DNA of 64,000 bases from Sphingomonas panacis (GCF_001717955.1 NZ_CP014168.1:4247501-4311500), one strand, 5' to 3'; shown: positions 1 through 10,834, counted from the first letter of the stretch. Numbers and translations are program-made. The notes: generated by a model not told the origin, from the sequence alone.

Positions 1-1793
<1,793 letters not shown>

Positions 1794-1884
1794 GACACCC
1801 CTGTCGCGGAGCGGCGATCAACTCCAATCTCGGCTTGCATTGCCTGTCGCGCCGCGACAATCTCGATCCCGTCACGGCCTCAGA

Positions 1885-1926
1885 GTCTCATCCTGATCGC
1901 CGCTAATGTCTCACCCAGATCGCCGC
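1885..1926. repeat. Terminal direct repeats at the right end of the IS21 element
   Basis: Two 19-nt copies of gtctca-nccngatcgccgc lie at 1885-1903 and 1908-1926, differing at 2 positions and separated by 4 nt. IS21-family ends characteristically carry such multiple terminal repeats, bound by IstA. The repeats follow istB and overlap the last codons of the minus-strand RelA/SpoT-like ORF, so they mark the junction between element and host DNA. The exact terminal base and target duplication cannot be set without the left end. Confidence 0.7.
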
Positions 1927-4347
1927 GCGATACCTGGCGTCGCGGACGATACGAGCGCCGAAATAATCGAGGACGAGCGTGGGGAAGCGTCGTGCGACCG
2001 CTGCGAGGACCAAGTCCCCGGAATAGTCGATCTGAGGCACAGGTACGAACAGCTCGAGGAGGATGCGCGACCGCGCTTCATCCAGGCCTTCCACGATCGC
2101 GGCATCGACCACATCCATCAGACGATCGTTCCAGAAGGGATCCTTGGAGGCCCTGAAATATTCAGCGGAAGGAAGGAACACGCGGTCGATCAGCGACCGA
2201 TCTGCCCCGCGTTTGAACAGGTGACCGGCCGCGTTCACCGTCTCGAGCACCGCTTCGGGATCGCCCAGTTCGCGCGCCCGGTCGCCAACCGTGGCAAGCG
2301 ACGCGACGTCGATCTGATCGCGGCGTCCCAACCAGAGCGCGAGGCTGGCCAAGAACCGCCCTTCGCCGATGAAGCGCGCGACGTGCTGAGCGATGACATC
2401 GCCTTCCCCCGCAGCGTCGAGCCCGCGCAGGAGACGCACGAGGACTGGCTGAAGGTCGGGGTCCATCTGATAGAGCAAGTGCACGCCGATACCGGGATGC
2501 GCCTGCACGAGCGTTTCGACGAAATCCGTCAGCGGATAGCGATCGGCGGCATTCGCTGGCATCGTCAGGAAAGCGCGCAGCCGGGCAACCCACTCCGCTG
2601 CCTTTTCCGGGGAAACCTCGGCGGCGATTTCAGGAAACCGCTCCTTGCGCCATGCGGCCACACCGCGGAAGTCCGGCACGGCCTCGTCCCACGCCTTGGG
2701 GGCTACGGAATCGGTGCCAATCAATGTTTTGTAGAGCACGAACTCCGGGTCGGCGTTGAGGGCGTCGCGCAGCGTAAGGAGCGCGGGGACGAGCTTTTCC
2801 TGGGTGGAGACGAGTTCCTTGTTTTCGGCCATGCCGGCGGGGACCGCGCGGAAGTTGCGATGCACGCGAAGCGCCTTGATCTCAGTCTTGCGCCGAAGCT
2901 CCAGACTCCAGCCGGCAACGCGGTCTTGCAGAAACGCAGCAAGGCGGATCGCGTCGGCCATGACCTGGATGCGAAGGCCCTCGCTGGCGCCATTGGGCGG
3001 GGTCGCCGCGATCCACAGCGGTGCAAGAACGTCGCGACGCTCGGCATCGTCGGCCGTCGCGTCGAGCATCTGCTCGAGGATGTCGAAGGCATCCGTGTGG
3101 ATCTTCCGGAGGCCGTCGCTTGCCGGGACCGTCGCGGTGCTGAACAGGACCGTGCGGAAGTCGCCACGCCGAACCCCGCTGATCTCATAGGAAAGCACCT
3201 TGGCGAGCATCGCGAGGATCAGCCCGGCAAGCGCCTTCCGATCATCGGCGCCGAGAGCCCCGATCCGCTCGACGATGAACGCCTGGATGCCCGCCCCGAC
3301 CTTCTCCCATGCATCGACAGTGTAGGAGGCAAATTGGGCGCCGAGATCGGTCCAGATCTTGCGCTCGCCATCGGTCAGGGCACCCCGATAGAGGCGGGTG
3401 ATCGTCTCGAAACTGAGCTTTGGATCGACATAGAGACCACGGCCGATCAGGTCGGCGGCGCGCTTGGCGACGATCTCTCCGGTCTTGCCGGGAAAATTGC
3501 CCATGATCGACTCGACGGGTGCGCTCTGGGTCCCCCGCACGCGCTCAACCGCTTCGGCGATCTGCGGCACGAGTTCGACAAAGACTCCGCTATTATCTGT
3601 GATCATCGGCAGGATCAGCGTGTCGGCTGACTCGAACGCCCCGAGCAGCTCGTCATTGTTCGTGGAGTTCGCGATCGTCGCGAGGGTCTCGTCAGCGGCG
3701 GCGTCGGCCTTGATGATGCGGTTGAAGTCGCTTGCGATCTTGTCGAAGGCGTAGCCGGCTGGCAGCAGATGCTCGCGCATCACCTTCGTCATGCGCGCGT
3801 TGATCGCCTCCAGATGACGCGGATCGACATGCTTGAGGTCCGGCTCCTTGTAGATGGTGTCATGGCCCATCTCGGCCCAGGCATGGTTAAGCAAGGTCTG
3901 CACCTGGATCTCGATCTTCAGCCCGGCGAATTTCGCATATTCGGGCAGAGCGGCACGGTCGGGCTTGAGGGCCACCATATAGTTGGTGCTGTCAAAGAGG
4001 CGGTCCTCGGTTTCCGTCCCCGGCACCGGGTGGTGTTCGTTGACGTTGAGGATATCGAAATTCTCATTGATCGCGCCGGTCGCGCCGAAGGCCGCGACCT
4101 GCGAGTTCGTCAGGAAGACGATGCGGCAGCCGGCCAGATCCTTGAGCGCCTCCTCGATGGCCGCGGCCGGATCGATGCCATTTTTCGCGAGCTTCTTCTT
4201 GAGCGACACCGGATCCTTGGCACGGCCGGTGATCGCGTGTGGTGTGAAGCCATGCCTGTCGACCAGCGAAACCAGGATGGTGCGGACCGCATCCACGAAC
4301 GCCGCATAGGTTGCGCGCCCCGTCAGCTGATACTCGTCGAAGTTCAT
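1903..4347 (-). CDS. Large RelA/SpoT-domain (p)ppGpp-synthetase-like protein, 3' end replaced by IS21
   Basis: This 814-residue protein starts at MNFDEYQ, with a G-rich stretch upstream; an in-frame ATG 63 nt earlier looks less likely. Residues ~10-240 match a RelA/SpoT nucleotide pyrophosphokinase domain: GRAKDPVSLKKK (41-52), DLAGCRIVF (70-78), TNYMVALKP, and EIQVQTLLNHAWAEMGHD (146-163). No HD hydrolase or TGS/ACT domains are seen. The remaining ~570 residues are a helical, unrecognised region. The last residues (AAIWVRH) are encoded by the IS21 terminal repeat, so the natural C-terminus is lost. Long single-synthetase proteins in accessory islands are often toxins or phage-defence proteins (toxSAS, CapRel). 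That role here is inference. Confidence 0.8.
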   Translation of the reverse strand: MNFDEYQLTGRATYAAFVDAVRTILVSLVDRHGFTPHAITGRAKDPVSLKKKLAKNGIDPAAAIEEALKDLAGCRIVFLTNSQVAAFGATGAINENFDILNVNEHHPVPGTETEDRLFDSTNYMVALKPDRAALPEYAKFAGLKIEIQVQTLLNHAWAEMGHDTIYKEPDLKHVDPRHLEAINARMTKVMREHLLPAGYAFDKIASDFNRIIKADAAADETLATIANSTNNDELLGAFESADTLILPMITDNSGVFVELVPQIAEAVERVRGTQSAPVESIMGNFPGKTGEIVAKRAADLIGRGLYVDPKLSFETITRLYRGALTDGERKIWTDLGAQFASYTVDAWEKVGAGIQAFIVERIGALGADDRKALAGLILAMLAKVLSYEISGVRRGDFRTVLFSTATVPASDGLRKIHTDAFDILEQMLDATADDAERRDVLAPLWIAATPPNGASEGLRIQVMADAIRLAAFLQDRVAGWSLELRRKTEIKALRVHRNFRAVPAGMAENKELVSTQEKLVPALLTLRDALNADPEFVLYKTLIGTDSVAPKAWDEAVPDFRGVAAWRKERFPEIAAEVSPEKAAEWVARLRAFLTMPANAADRYPLTDFVETLVQAHPGIGVHLLYQMDPDLQPVLVRLLRGLDAAGEGDVIAQHVARFIGEGRFLASLALWLGRRDQIDVASLATVGDRARELGDPEAVLETVNAAGHLFKRGADRSLIDRVFLPSAEYFRASKDPFWNDRLMDVVDAAIVEGLDEARSRILLELFVPVPQIDYSGDLVLAAVARRFPTLVLDYFGARIVRDARYRAAIWVRH

Positions 4348-4541
4348 GCCCGCCCTTATGCTATCTCGTCTCCCGAAATCGAGAGTGGGCAAGAGCATTC
4401 GATTCGGCAAGCGACGGAACTTGGCCCACCAGGGCCCTGAGAAGCCGTTGCGGCAGCCGATCGAAATTTAACCAGTTTAACCGCGAGGAAGCCCTCGAAC
4501 ATCTTCCCCCCTCGATTTGCATATGCGCGAGTCTGTCAGGC

Positions 4542-4856
4542 TTACGCGTGTGCGGCGAGTTCAGGAAAAGGTCGCGCAATCTTGCTATCCTTGTCGTGTA
4601 GCTTGTGCTCCTCCATTTTGGCGAGCGCTTCGGCTGCCCTGCTGTCGATCAGACTGAAGAACCTCCGTTTGAGAAGGTCCTGGTCGATGCCAAATAGGTT
4701 CGCGATGACGGCGTATAGCGCGATCTCGTAACCGGTATATTCCGGGGCCTGTGGCCGGCAAACCACCTTCCCGCGAACCACCTAGAAGCTCTGGAGCTTG
4801 CTGGTCTCTTTGGAACAGCGCCGCAGCAGGATTTGCGGGACATAAGGGTGCTTCAT
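4542..4856 (-). pseudogene. Decayed DUF4238-family gene fragment (amber codon, truncated)
   Basis: Reading from the ATG at 4856 gives MKHPYVPQILLRRCS, which matches the N-terminal signature of DUF4238 proteins (HHYVPQFYLRRF-like). Codon 25 is TAG, after which the same frame stays open for ~79 more codons to 4542 (EYTGYEIALYAVIANLFGID and onward). An intact DUF4238 protein is roughly 270-320 residues, so the gene carries a nonsense mutation and lacks its C-terminal two thirds. It sits one base after a small gene on the same strand. A second DUF4238 gene at 5199-6103 is also damaged. Confidence 0.55.
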
Positions 4857-5039
4857 CTATTGCGGTCGAACCTTCGCCAGTTCTGCGGCGAGAAGATCCG
4901 CGACGCTTTCGGCGAACCCTTGCGCGAGTAAGGCCTCCTCGCGGGAGAGCCTTATTTCCGGCGCCATGCTTTCATCGAGCAGCGCCTTGAGCCGCCGGGC
5001 CAGCGCCTGAGCTGCATCCCGGATCATCACGTCGTCCAT
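4857..5039 (-). CDS. Small hypothetical protein upstream of the DUF4238 remnant
   Basis: A 60-residue acidic/helical protein (starts MDDVMIRDAAQ) with a good ribosome binding site (GAGGAG, 4 nt spacer). An alternative start lies 12 nt upstream. Its TAG stop is immediately followed by the ATG of the decayed DUF4238 gene, so the two were a two-gene unit. There is no recognised domain; the sequence reads as two amphipathic helices (residues ~8-25 and ~36-57). The size and position would fit an antitoxin-like or accessory partner, but nothing in the sequence proves it. Confidence 0.45.
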   Translation of the reverse strand: MDDVMIRDAAQALARRLKALLDESMAPEIRLSREEALLAQGFAESVADLLAAELAKVRPQ

Positions 5040-5198
5040 GTCGCTCCTCATTGGGTCTGGAAGCTCAACGGCCGCGCGCCCGCCGCCGCCGGTTCATCGG
5101 TCAGGTAGATCATAGCATCAAACGGGATTATCCAGTAGGGCGAACGTCGCATCCGGCTGGCCGGCAAGACATCGGGCGCGCCGGCGCTGGCGGCGCGG

Positions 5199-6103
5199 TT
5201 ATGCCCCGCCGATGCGCTTCCTCCAGCGGGCGCCATGGGTTGTGGACCGCTCGAAGTCATAGCCTGCCCATCGCAAATCCTCGTCGAGATAGGGATCGTC
5301 GGCGAGAAGATAGCGGACGGTCATACTATTGCCGTGCTGGACCAGATATTGCTGGTTGATCATGCGCGCCGCATCTGGCGGCATGGCGGATTGGCTGAAG
5401 CCCGGCGGGCCACCTGCGACGATGAAGGCGCCACACGTGCGGTCGAGCGTGAGCCACCAGGTTCGCAGATCGTTGAAGAAGTCGCCGAAAACGGATCGTC
5501 GACCGGGGACGGAGATCATCATGTCGGGTTCGTCGACGTCCGTAGAGGGATGGGTGAACGGCACACCATCACGTTGATGGCGCCAGCGTCCTCAGGGATC
5601 GCCGTATCCAAAGCGCCTTCGCGAAACAGCGCGTGCGCATTTTCCGCCGATGCGGCGATCCATGCGTGCATTTCATGCTCATCCTCGGTCAGGCCGCCGT
5701 CTAGTTGACCATCTGCGAAGCGGGCGGACTCCGCTTCGATAAAGCGCAGTGTTTCGAGGTTGCGGCGCTGAAGGTGCCGGGCGAAGCCGTAGATCGGTAT
5801 CCTGTCCACCTCGGAGAGCGACGCGAAGGAGCCCTCCGCAATCATCTTCCATGTCGCGCTGTTCGAGAAGGGCGTCTCGATCGCCTGGTTGATCGGGCCC
5901 TCGATCGAGCGGGGCACGCCGTCTTGGACATAGGCGTGAAGGGCGTCCTCATAGCCGATGCGATCGATGGATTTGCGGTCGATGGCGACGATGTCGCCGT
6001 GCCGCTCGACCACGCGGACCTTGTTCGCATCGTCCGCGCACGCGAAGCGGCGGAGGTAGAATTGGGGCACATAATGGTGCCGTTTCGGCCGCCCGGCGGT
6101 CAT
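5199..6103 (-). pseudogene. DUF4238-family protein gene with a frameshift
   Basis: The first frame (6103 to ~5540) begins MTAGRPKRHHYVPQFYLRRFA, with the diagnostic DUF4238 N-terminus. It runs 194 codons to a stop at 5519. The remainder of the family-like sequence continues in another frame from ~5564 to 5199 (VPGRRSVFGDFFNDL, MINQQYLVQHGN, VRYLLADD), the usual order of the DUF4238 C-terminal region. One indel near 5530-5565 would restore a ~300-residue protein. Its start overlaps the upstream HEPN-like gene by 4 nt, so the pair was one transcription unit. Function of the family is unknown; members are common in defence islands. Confidence 0.6.
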
Positions 6104-6657
6104 GCGGGCGTCGCCTCGGCCGGTGCCGCTGTTTTAGTTTGCGACGCCTGAGCGTCGATGTCGAAACCGTCGATCGACAGGCCGACGATCATATTGATGA
6201 ACGCCCTCGCCTCCGCGATCACTGCCTCAGCCTCGTCGTTGCTGCTGAACGATCCCTGATGGACGACGGCATTGCGAACTTTGTTGATCTTGCCCGCCGA
6301 GCGGATGAGGGCTCTGGCTTTCGGGCTCGTCCCGGGGGTGGCGAAGAAGACGGGCACGTAAAGCCGTTCGACCTTCAGAGGGAGACCATTCGCCCAGCGA
6401 AGGAACTGGTCGATGATCGCGGCATCGAACTGGGTCTTCTTGCCCCACTCGGTGCGCACTGCGTAGTTGGCGGCGATTTCCGCTGCGGTGGCGCAGCGAA
6501 CGATTGCGGCAGAGGGCTCGTCGCGACCGTGGAGCCCCGATAATTTGGTCCATTGTGACTGTAGTTTCTCGAGATCGGTGCGCTCGTTGTACGGCTTTTT
6601 CGAAGATTGTCGGTGAGCATCGCCCTTTGATCGCGCCACGCATTCCCCCTGCTCCAT
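6100..6657 (-). CDS. HEPN-like domain protein
   Basis: A 185-residue, mainly helical protein. Residues 128-133 read RNAVVH, an R-x4-H motif in the context KINKVRNAVVHQG. It is followed by a long helix (DEAEAVIAEARAFINMIVGL), the arrangement seen in HEPN-superfamily RNases and nucleotide-binding partners of toxin and defence systems. Translation may start at 6657, or at a GTG at 6636 that has AGGGGGA 4 nt before it. The stop overlaps the DUF4238 gene start (ATGA), so the two were co-expressed. It diverges from the operon starting at 6775 with ~117 nt between. Catalytic activity is inferred from the motif only. Confidence 0.6.
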   Translation of the reverse strand: MEQGECVARSKGDAHRQSSKKPYNERTDLEKLQSQWTKLSGLHGRDEPSAAIVRCATAAEIAANYAVRTEWGKKTQFDAAIIDQFLRWANGLPLKVERLYVPVFFATPGTSPKARALIRSAGKINKVRNAVVHQGSFSSNDEAEAVIAEARAFINMIVGLSIDGFDIDAQASQTKTAAPAEATPA

Positions 6658-6774
6658 TATCTACCAAGGACTGTATCGCATCGTCATTGCGGCGGCGAGG
6701 CAATCGTGACTTGCAACCGTGAGCGTTTGCGTCATCCTTTTCGAAGTTGGCACGGGGCGGCGCCGGGGACTTTG

Positions 6775-7410
6775 ATGACATCGATGGTGGACCAGTTACC
6801 GCGCATCTTTCAGGCCAATCTTTGCCGGTTCTTCGATCGTGTGATCGAGCCGGTCATGGACGGCCTGCCAGCGCATGCGGTGCTGGAGGTCGGGGAAGCG
6901 AACAGCCTTGACCGGTTTCTCGACCGCGCCGCGGCGCAGGTCGACAACTATACCGCGAACGAAGCAGCCAAGGCGTTCACCCTGACCCTTGCGGGTCTGT
7001 TCGAGCGACAGTTGAGCCGGTGGGCGCGTGCGATACAGGACGCCGGCGTTGCCGATATGAGTAAGCTTGGCGGTTTCGAAGCGCTGCTTGGGGGCTGCGC
7101 CGAGCAGGCCCAAATCGATCTCGTGACGGATGGACTCGGGCGGGATCTGACCCAGATGTTCATCGTCGCCAATGTCGTGCGTCATGGAGAGGGGAAAGCG
7201 TGCGAGAAGCTCAACATGCTCGCGCCTGACCTGTGGGACGAGAAGGCGGTCGACTATCATGACCTCCTTCCGGGAGAGGCGATGGCGAGCGAGCATGTGC
7301 GGATCCGAAAGTCTGACCTTCTGCGCTATGTTCGCGCCGCGATGCGCTTTTGGGGCCTTGCCGACCCACTCCCGCTGGCCGTGACCAATCCGCCCTATGG
7401 GAGCGAATGA
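6775..7410 (+). CDS. Helical protein with HEPN-like VVRHGEG motif, first gene of a three-gene operon
   Basis: A 211-residue protein starting MTSMVDQLPRIF; an ATG 9 nt downstream (MVDQ) is the alternative. It is largely alpha-helical, with FERQLSRWARAI (~76-87) and NVVRHGEG at residues 133-140. An RHG(D/E)G signature in this position occurs in HEPN-like helical families, but the canonical R-x4-6-H is not clear, so the assignment is tentative. It ends inside the start of the next gene (14 nt overlap). The operon is flanked on both sides by genes on the opposite strand, so it forms an independent cassette in the accessory island. Confidence 0.6.
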   Translation: MTSMVDQLPRIFQANLCRFFDRVIEPVMDGLPAHAVLEVGEANSLDRFLDRAAAQVDNYTANEAAKAFTLTLAGLFERQLSRWARAIQDAGVADMSKLGGFEALLGGCAEQAQIDLVTDGLGRDLTQMFIVANVVRHGEGKACEKLNMLAPDLWDEKAVDYHDLLPGEAMASEHVRIRKSDLLRYVRAAMRFWGLADPLPLAVTNPPYGSE

Positions 7411-8194
7411 GGCTGTGTCCGAGATGTTCGAAACCGAGGATGATGGCCCCCGCTATCGTAGCGTATCCGAGATCGGCCGCAGTGATCTGTTCGAGGCGCT
7501 GAAGTCGCTGGCCGGCTTTGCGGACAATCCGTTCCTGGTGATGCAGGCGAGCCAGCTATGCCATGTCGACAATATGCTCAACGGCTTGGAGGAGAAGATC
7601 CTACAGCAAATGGTCGAGGACGATCCGCCCCGTTCGACGCTTGCCATGGTTCAGGCGCTTTCACCGATGTGGATCTTTGCGGCCTATGAGTTGCTACGGA
7701 CATGGCGCCAGCGCTGCGAGGAAGTCATCCGATTGGCGGAAAATGGGGGCTTCGGCCAGAAGGCGACCCATCTCGAGCGGGAACTTGGCTATCGTCATTA
7801 TGACCGTGAGCTTCGTGCGCAACAGCTGCGCGATGCGGAGGAGCGGCCCGAGCTGGTGGAGCAGATGCACATCGATCTGCGCCGGACCGAGATGGGCTTC
7901 ACTACGCTCGAGTTCATCCGGGTCGCGCTTGCGAAGCATGAGGTGAGCAAGAAGGGCAACAAGAAGCCGATCGCCTTCGCGCCGGGGCTAGCCCTCCCCA
8001 ATCGCTACACCGGCTCGATGGATTATGAGATGAGTAATGGCGGTGCGATCATTGGCTATGTCTCCCGGCGCGATATTGCGGAGACGATCCGGCATTTTCC
8101 GGAGGCGGAAAATCCGAGCGACGAGGATCTGGCGGGTTTTCGGCAATATATGAGCCCTCCCGATGTGGAGCCTCCGGGCGCAGGGACCCAATGA
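7397..8194 (+). CDS. Hypothetical protein, second gene of the nuclease operon
   Basis: A 265-residue protein of unrecognised family. The ATG at 7397 overlaps the upstream gene by 14 nt and lacks a clear ribosome binding site; in-frame GTG 7415 and ATG 7424 are alternatives. The middle is rich in charged helices (YELLRTWRQRCEEVIRL, RHYDRELRAQQLRDAEER). The C-terminal part has NRYTGSMDYEMSNGGAIIGY, which looks like a beta-hairpin domain. No signal peptide or membrane segment is visible. It is followed with a 4-nt ATGA overlap by the PD-(D/E)XK nuclease gene, suggesting that the three products act together. Confidence 0.65.
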   Translation: MGANEAVSEMFETEDDGPRYRSVSEIGRSDLFEALKSLAGFADNPFLVMQASQLCHVDNMLNGLEEKILQQMVEDDPPRSTLAMVQALSPMWIFAAYELLRTWRQRCEEVIRLAENGGFGQKATHLERELGYRHYDRELRAQQLRDAEERPELVEQMHIDLRRTEMGFTTLEFIRVALAKHEVSKKGNKKPIAFAPGLALPNRYTGSMDYEMSNGGAIIGYVSRRDIAETIRHFPEAENPSDEDLAGFRQYMSPPDVEPPGAGTQ

Positions 8195-9260
8195 GCGAGA
8201 AGCCGTCGGGTAGCCCTGCGCCAAAGGCATTCGATCTCCTGGCGTCGCTCGCTGCCTTCGCGCAGGCCAACCGGATCGCGCTCAACGATCCAACGCTGAT
8301 CGACCGCTTCATGGCCGATGCCAGGCCGAAGCTCGAGACGGCGCTGGCGGACATGTCGCTCGTACATGGCTCGCGTACTGAGCGGCTTTTCGAGGCGACG
8401 GTGCTGACGCTTGGGCGCTTCAAGATGTTCAAGACCGAGGATATCGGCCGCGTGCATGGGGCGATGAAGGCGGGCGCGCCCGACTTCCGGGTGGTTCTCA
8501 ACGATGGCGAGCAATGGCTGATAGAGGTCAAGAATGTCCGCAGCCAGAAGCCGTTAAAGCAGAGCACGACGATGTCGGCCGCCTATCTCAGATCGCTTCA
8601 ATCTATGCGGAAATGGTCGGCACACCGCTCAAGCTCGCAATCTTCTGGTCGCTCTGGAATATCTGGACGATCGTGTCGCCGGAGCGCTTTCGCCGCCCGG
8701 ATGGCGGCCTGCGCCTGACCATGCAGGATGCGGTGATGGCCAACGAGTTCGGGAGACTTGGCGAGACCATCATCATGACCAGAGCCCCCCTCCGGCTCAT
8801 TCTCGATGCGGACCGGAAGATGCCGAGCAAGCTTAGCCCGGAAGGCTTGGCGGAGTTCATTATCGGCGCGGCGCGGATGTATAGCGGCGACACGGAATTG
8901 GCCGATCCGATGGATCGCAGGCTGGCCGAGATCCTTTTCCTGTTCGGAGATTGGCCGGTCGACGATCCAGTCGCGCGGATGGACCGTGGCGAGATCGCAG
9001 GCGTCGAATATGTCGCGCGTCCCGAGGAAGAATCCGATCAGGGCTTTGACGGAATCGGCTGGGCCAGCCGTATCTTCAGCCGCTACTATGCGGCCCAGAC
9101 GGTTGACGGAGACCAGGTGATCCAGTTCAATGGCGAGGCAGCACCCGAATGGTTCGCGCCGCTCGGCGACTGGGACTTCAAGAATAGCAAGCTGCCGCTG
9201 TGGCTGGGGCACATCGCGCCCAACAGTGGAAGCGGCGAGGCCGAGACTGGAACTGATTGA
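8191..9260 (+). pseudogene. PD-(D/E)XK nuclease-like protein gene with a frameshift near 8585
   Basis: The first frame starts at 8191 and encodes a restriction-endonuclease-like core: E68 in RLFEAT, then PDFRVVL (D98) and LIEVKN (E112-V-K114), the D-x(n)-ExK signature. Around 8570-8600 the meaningful sequence moves to another frame, which continues QIASIYAEMVGTPLKLAIFW and runs to the stop at 9260, about 340 codons in all. The first frame otherwise ends at 8718 in low-quality sequence. The change corresponds to a missing base (-1). No classical slippery heptamer is seen there, so mutation or sequencing error is more likely than programmed frameshifting. It is the effector candidate of its operon. 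Confidence 0.65.
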
Positions 9261-9380
9261 TTGATCAAGGTCCGGTTGGACTTCACGCGCGAGCCCGGAG
9301 TCAAACTTGTCCGTCGGCGGGCACTGAATGACGCCGCGCCGGCGCCGCGCAGTTGCGGCCGGGTTCGACCTTGCCTTTGT

Positions 9381-10808
9381 TCAGCGCTGGGGCACCCGCA
9401 TGGCATTCGGGCAGCTGGACAGATGGCCTAGCGAGATCGGCGCGCCGGTCCAGCCTGCAGCACCACCGTCGAGATGCGTGGTGAGATGGGTCGCGGTCGC
9501 CAGAACATCGCCACCGGCCAGCGAATGGCCGCCCGTTGGTGGGCTCCAGGAGCCATGAGCCCAGCTCTGGCTGTGATGTGCGGTCACGGCCGCCGCGACG
9601 GGATGGCGAACAGGCGGCGTCTTGGGGCCATGACCATTGTCCGGGCCGAAGGAATAAAAGAGGCGCGCATAGCTGTTTAGGGATCGGGCGAATGGAATGC
9701 TGCTGACGCCCATATCGGCCCCATGATGGGGGACGATCATGGCTGCGATATCCGACGGCGCGCTCTGCGCGATGAGGTCATAGCCCGCATCGCCGGTCAG
9801 AACCCAGGATCGCCCGCTGGGGCGATCCGTGACGATGAGCACAAGCCCGCTGCCGTTGCGCCCGGTGCCGGTCGCGCGCTGCAGGTCATAGTCCTGACGC
9901 CCGCTGGACCAGGTGAGCGCGGCGGCCCCATGGGCAACGACGAGGATGTTTCCGCCCGCCTTGAGAATGCCGTTGGCGAAGGTCGTGTGCGAGGTCGATA
10001 TCGTCTGACGGGGCACTACCCAGTTCCGCGCCTCAAGGCCGGCATGGCCGGCGGCGGCGGCCCAATGGTCGGTATCCCAGTGCGAGAGGATGACGGTGGG
10101 CGAGGAGCAGGTGCAGAAATCGATCGTCGTCGGCGCGGTCGGCGAGTTGCGCCCCGAACCCCGGCCGGTGTCGAAATAGTAGATTGGCTTGCCACACTGG
10201 CAGACCAGGGCGGAGGCTGAGCCCTGCCCGATGTCAAAGCAGACCAGAGCTTCGAGTTCGCATTGCGGGTGGAGCGCCGAGATCAGGTCGGCCTGGCTCG
10301 CGTCGGGCCAGGTGGTCATGTCGAACAGGGTGGACAGCGGGCCTGATGGCGCACTCGCAGGGGCACTATGCAGATAGGCCCGCGTCGGCGCGCCGAAGAG
10401 CCCTCCATAGACATCGACCGGGGTCTCGCTGACCACATCGGACAGCTCGAGCGAGAGCCAGCTTTCTTCATCGCGCGGCATGAGGCCGAAAAACCGCTGG
10501 CCGGGCGACAGTGAAAGTTCGAGCCGATAGATCGGAACCTCCTCATAGCCATCGGGTCCGTCCCCGTCGCCGCCGTCGCGCCCGAAGCGCCCACGCCAAA
10601 AGCTGGCGATGCGACCCTCAAGGTCGGGATCGGACAGGTTGAACGGTCCGCCTTCACCGAACCCTTTCCAATCCGCATCGACAGCGTCGAGCACGAAGGT
10701 GAGGTCGTCGTCCGGGGCGGGCGCGATCGGTTCGATATCGTCGAGCCTTGCAAACGCCCGGCGCGGAAATCCGCGGCGATATTCATTGCGGTCGAAGAAC
10801 CTGTTCAA
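9381..10808 (-). CDS. ComEC-like metallo-beta-lactamase-fold hydrolase
   Basis: A 475-residue protein starting at TTG (10808), with GAGGAG 6 nt upstream. Residues ~185-400 form a metallo-beta-lactamase fold: FDIGQGSASAL (191-201), the metal motif HWDTDH (243-248), LTGDAGYD and PHHGAD. The HxDxDH form resembles the ComEC/Rec2 beta-lactamase domain rather than classical HxHxDH enzymes. Residues 1-180 are an unrecognised acidic N-terminal domain. No signal peptide is visible. It lies 26 nt behind the patatin gene on the same strand and is the last gene of a three-gene operon. The substrate is unknown; phosphodiester cleavage is a reasonable inference. Confidence 0.75.
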   Translation of the reverse strand: MNRFFDRNEYRRGFPRRAFARLDDIEPIAPAPDDDLTFVLDAVDADWKGFGEGGPFNLSDPDLEGRIASFWRGRFGRDGGDGDGPDGYEEVPIYRLELSLSPGQRFFGLMPRDEESWLSLELSDVVSETPVDVYGGLFGAPTRAYLHSAPASAPSGPLSTLFDMTTWPDASQADLISALHPQCELEALVCFDIGQGSASALVCQCGKPIYYFDTGRGSGRNSPTAPTTIDFCTCSSPTVILSHWDTDHWAAAAGHAGLEARNWVVPRQTISTSHTTFANGILKAGGNILVVAHGAAALTWSSGRQDYDLQRATGTGRNGSGLVLIVTDRPSGRSWVLTGDAGYDLIAQSAPSDIAAMIVPHHGADMGVSSIPFARSLNSYARLFYSFGPDNGHGPKTPPVRHPVAAAVTAHHSQSWAHGSWSPPTGGHSLAGGDVLATATHLTTHLDGGAAGWTGAPISLGHLSSCPNAMRVPQR

Positions 10809-10834
10809 GTCTCACTCCTCGATCGGGCGGTGTG

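Noticed and set aside
1906..3630. Long plus-strand open frame (574 codons) opposite the RelA/SpoT-like gene
   Set aside because: High-GC antisense shadow: no ribosome binding site, no recognisable protein, and the opposite strand has clear synthetase motifs.
5048..5260. 70-codon minus-strand ORF between the small gene and the DUF4238 gene
   Set aside because: Overlaps the DUF4238 3' end, low-complexity N-terminus and no ribosome binding site; only its stop/start overlap at 5048-5051 speaks for it.
8560..8610. Programmed -1 frameshift in the nuclease gene
   Set aside because: No X-XXY-YYZ slippery site or downstream pseudoknot could be found; mutation or sequencing error is simpler.
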